Shown: positions 63,134 to 64,000 of the stretch, in pieces
Layout of the letters: the number at the start of each line of letters is the position of its first letter
How positions within the stretch are numbered: position 1 is the first letter of the stretch
Assembly: GCF_013294005.1 (NCBI RefSeq)
Contig: NZ_JABSNK010000003.1
Location: 248,001 to 312,000 of the forward strand
DNA from: Flavobacterium gelidicaeli
Lineage (GTDB): Bacteria; Bacteroidota; Bacteroidia; Flavobacteriales; Flavobacteriaceae
Length of the DNA: 64,000 bases
Reading direction: 5' to 3'
Translations under genes and position numbers: made by a program
Notes under the pieces: model-generated
Told to the model about the DNA's origin: nothing
Seen by the model: the letters and a program-made list of their open reading frames with translations, nothing else
Databases searched by the model: none

Positions 63134-63817
63134 ATGAAAAATGCTTACCTACTAAGTTCCATGTTATTAATTTTAATTTCCTGCGGAAAAGAAGAAAAAG
63201 AAGAAAAACCAGCTGTAAAAGGAAATGTTGAAGTTAAGTCTGTGAAAAATAAAAAAGAAAAGAAGTCTTATATATCGCAAAAATGGAAAAAAACTAAAGA
63301 AGTTTTTAGTGAAAGTGATTCTGTAATACAAGTTAGGAAGGAGAAGTATTTTACTGACTTAAACACAAAGTATTCAGACTATAAATTAGCCGAAAAGTGG
63401 TTTTCATCAAATCCACATGAGTTAATGAAAAAAAAAGGAGATTTTTATAAAATGATCAAGAGTGAAATAGACAATAATAATACAATTGAACATGTAGATT
63501 TATCACATAAAAGTTCTTTAAATTCCTATAAATATCTTTTTGTGACAGAAGATGAATATTTAATTTATGATTTAAAAATTGAAAATAATAGATGCAATTA
63601 CGTAGGTGTTCGACGAATTAAAAAAGGATTTAGAAAAGAACCCGTGCATGATTTAATTTTTGATAAAAATGGAAATTTAGGTAAAGAAATTTATCAAGGA
63701 GAAGTGAAGCAGGATATGTTTACTAAAGATGGTCATCTGTTTTTTGAATTTGAAAAAGACAGTAAAGGACAAAATGTAAAAAACACGATAGATTTAGGAA
63801 TAGAAAGAAATTTTTAA
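63134..63817 (+). CDS. Putative lipoprotein, unknown function
   Basis: 227 residues with a lipoprotein signal (MKNAYLLSSMLLILISC, Cys17) and then a long Lys/Glu-rich stretch (GKEEKEEKP...KKEKKSY) before a small folded part. The C-terminal 90 residues alternate strands (YLIYDLKIENNRCNYVGVRR, DLIFDKNGNLGKEIYQGE), suggesting repeated hairpins. No domain recognised. The following gene starts 1 nt after its stop, so they form an operon outside the defence genes. Confidence 0.72.
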   Translation: MKNAYLLSSMLLILISCGKEEKEEKPAVKGNVEVKSVKNKKEKKSYISQKWKKTKEVFSESDSVIQVRKEKYFTDLNTKYSDYKLAEKWFSSNPHELMKKKGDFYKMIKSEIDNNNTIEHVDLSHKSSLNSYKYLFVTEDEYLIYDLKIENNRCNYVGVRRIKKGFRKEPVHDLIFDKNGNLGKEIYQGEVKQDMFTKDGHLFFEFEKDSKGQNVKNTIDLGIERNF

Positions 63818-63818
63818 T

Positions 63819-64000
63819 ATGAAATATATAGCCTTAATTTTAACTACTATTTTAATGGTGGGATGTAATAGTAAAAAAGAAGATACTTTGGATACGATAG
63901 GTAGCTCTTTTGTTGTCAATGTTGTAGATAAAGACGCTCCTCTTTCTAATAACACTTATTCTAATGAAGCTATTGAGATTTTAGAAAAACACAAGACTAA
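63819..64000 (+). CDS. Lipoprotein, cut by the window end
   Basis: The first 60 codons of a gene: MKYIALILTTILMVGC is a lipoprotein signal with Cys16, followed by a charged linker and a Ser/Asn-rich region. It starts right after the previous lipoprotein stop. The remainder lies beyond the window, so the family cannot be judged. Confidence 0.7.
   Translation, partial: MKYIALILTTILMVGCNSKKEDTLDTIGSSFVVNVVDKDAPLSNNTYSNEAIEILEKHKT

Overview
The window is AT-rich DNA from a member of the Bacteroidota, most likely a Flavobacterium or close relative. Three things point there. Promoters fit the flavobacterial pattern TTG-N17-23-TAnnTTTG (for example 3746-3775, 3871-3900 and 21505-21533). Start sites lack clear Shine-Dalgarno sequences. 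The gene content is typical: short Cys-less DnaX, bestrophin, GxxExxY protein and small Bacteroidota-only families. Nothing in the sequence names the species.

Layout. 1-16 kb holds housekeeping and envelope genes: a proline dehydrogenase end, a porin with an ABC exporter, tRNA-Val, an AlkB-type monooxygenase, a processive GT2 glycosyltransferase, bestrophin, a transglutaminase/binding-protein/GNAT operon, uridine phosphorylase, a SUI1 factor and an isopenicillin-N-synthase-like oxygenase. It also carries most of the repeats: two REP-like elements with a covarying stem, a RAYT-type transposase remnant, and about 124-bp tandem repeats facing a GxxExxY gene whose other side carries an inverted copy of the repeat core. 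16-19 kb is a light-sensing module: heme oxygenase, bacteriophytochrome kinase and response regulator. 19-27 kb has a fused 2-oxoacid dehydrogenase E1, a DUF885 lipoprotein, a 38-residue membrane peptide, and a CBS/nucleotidyltransferase protein with a DnaQ-like partner.

27-32.4 kb is a compact operon for a type III polyketide: FAD enzyme, methyltransferase, type III PKS, dehydratase, ketosynthase, ACP and phosphopantetheinyl transferase. It sits between the DnaQ-like gene and acs. 35-42.8 kb is the leuA-leuB-ilvD-ilvB-ilvN-ilvC branched-chain amino acid operon, without leuC or leuD. 43-53.6 kb holds a helical-repeat protein, panE, rnpB, three tandem paralogues, dnaX with a -1 frameshift in an A10 run, a membrane-anchored MutS-like ATPase, a universal stress protein and mnmE.

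54-63 kb is a defence island. A type I restriction system (hsdR, an unknown 137-residue gene, hsdM, a DUF1016 nuclease, hsdS) is followed by three small genes: one unknown, one caspase/CHAT-like with a His-Cys pair, and one PD-(D/E)XK nuclease-like. Copies of the hsdS 3' end recur downstream, bracketing these genes as scars of modular gene gain. This island and the polyketide operon are the best candidates for undescribed systems. Two small lipoproteins close the window, the last one cut by its end.
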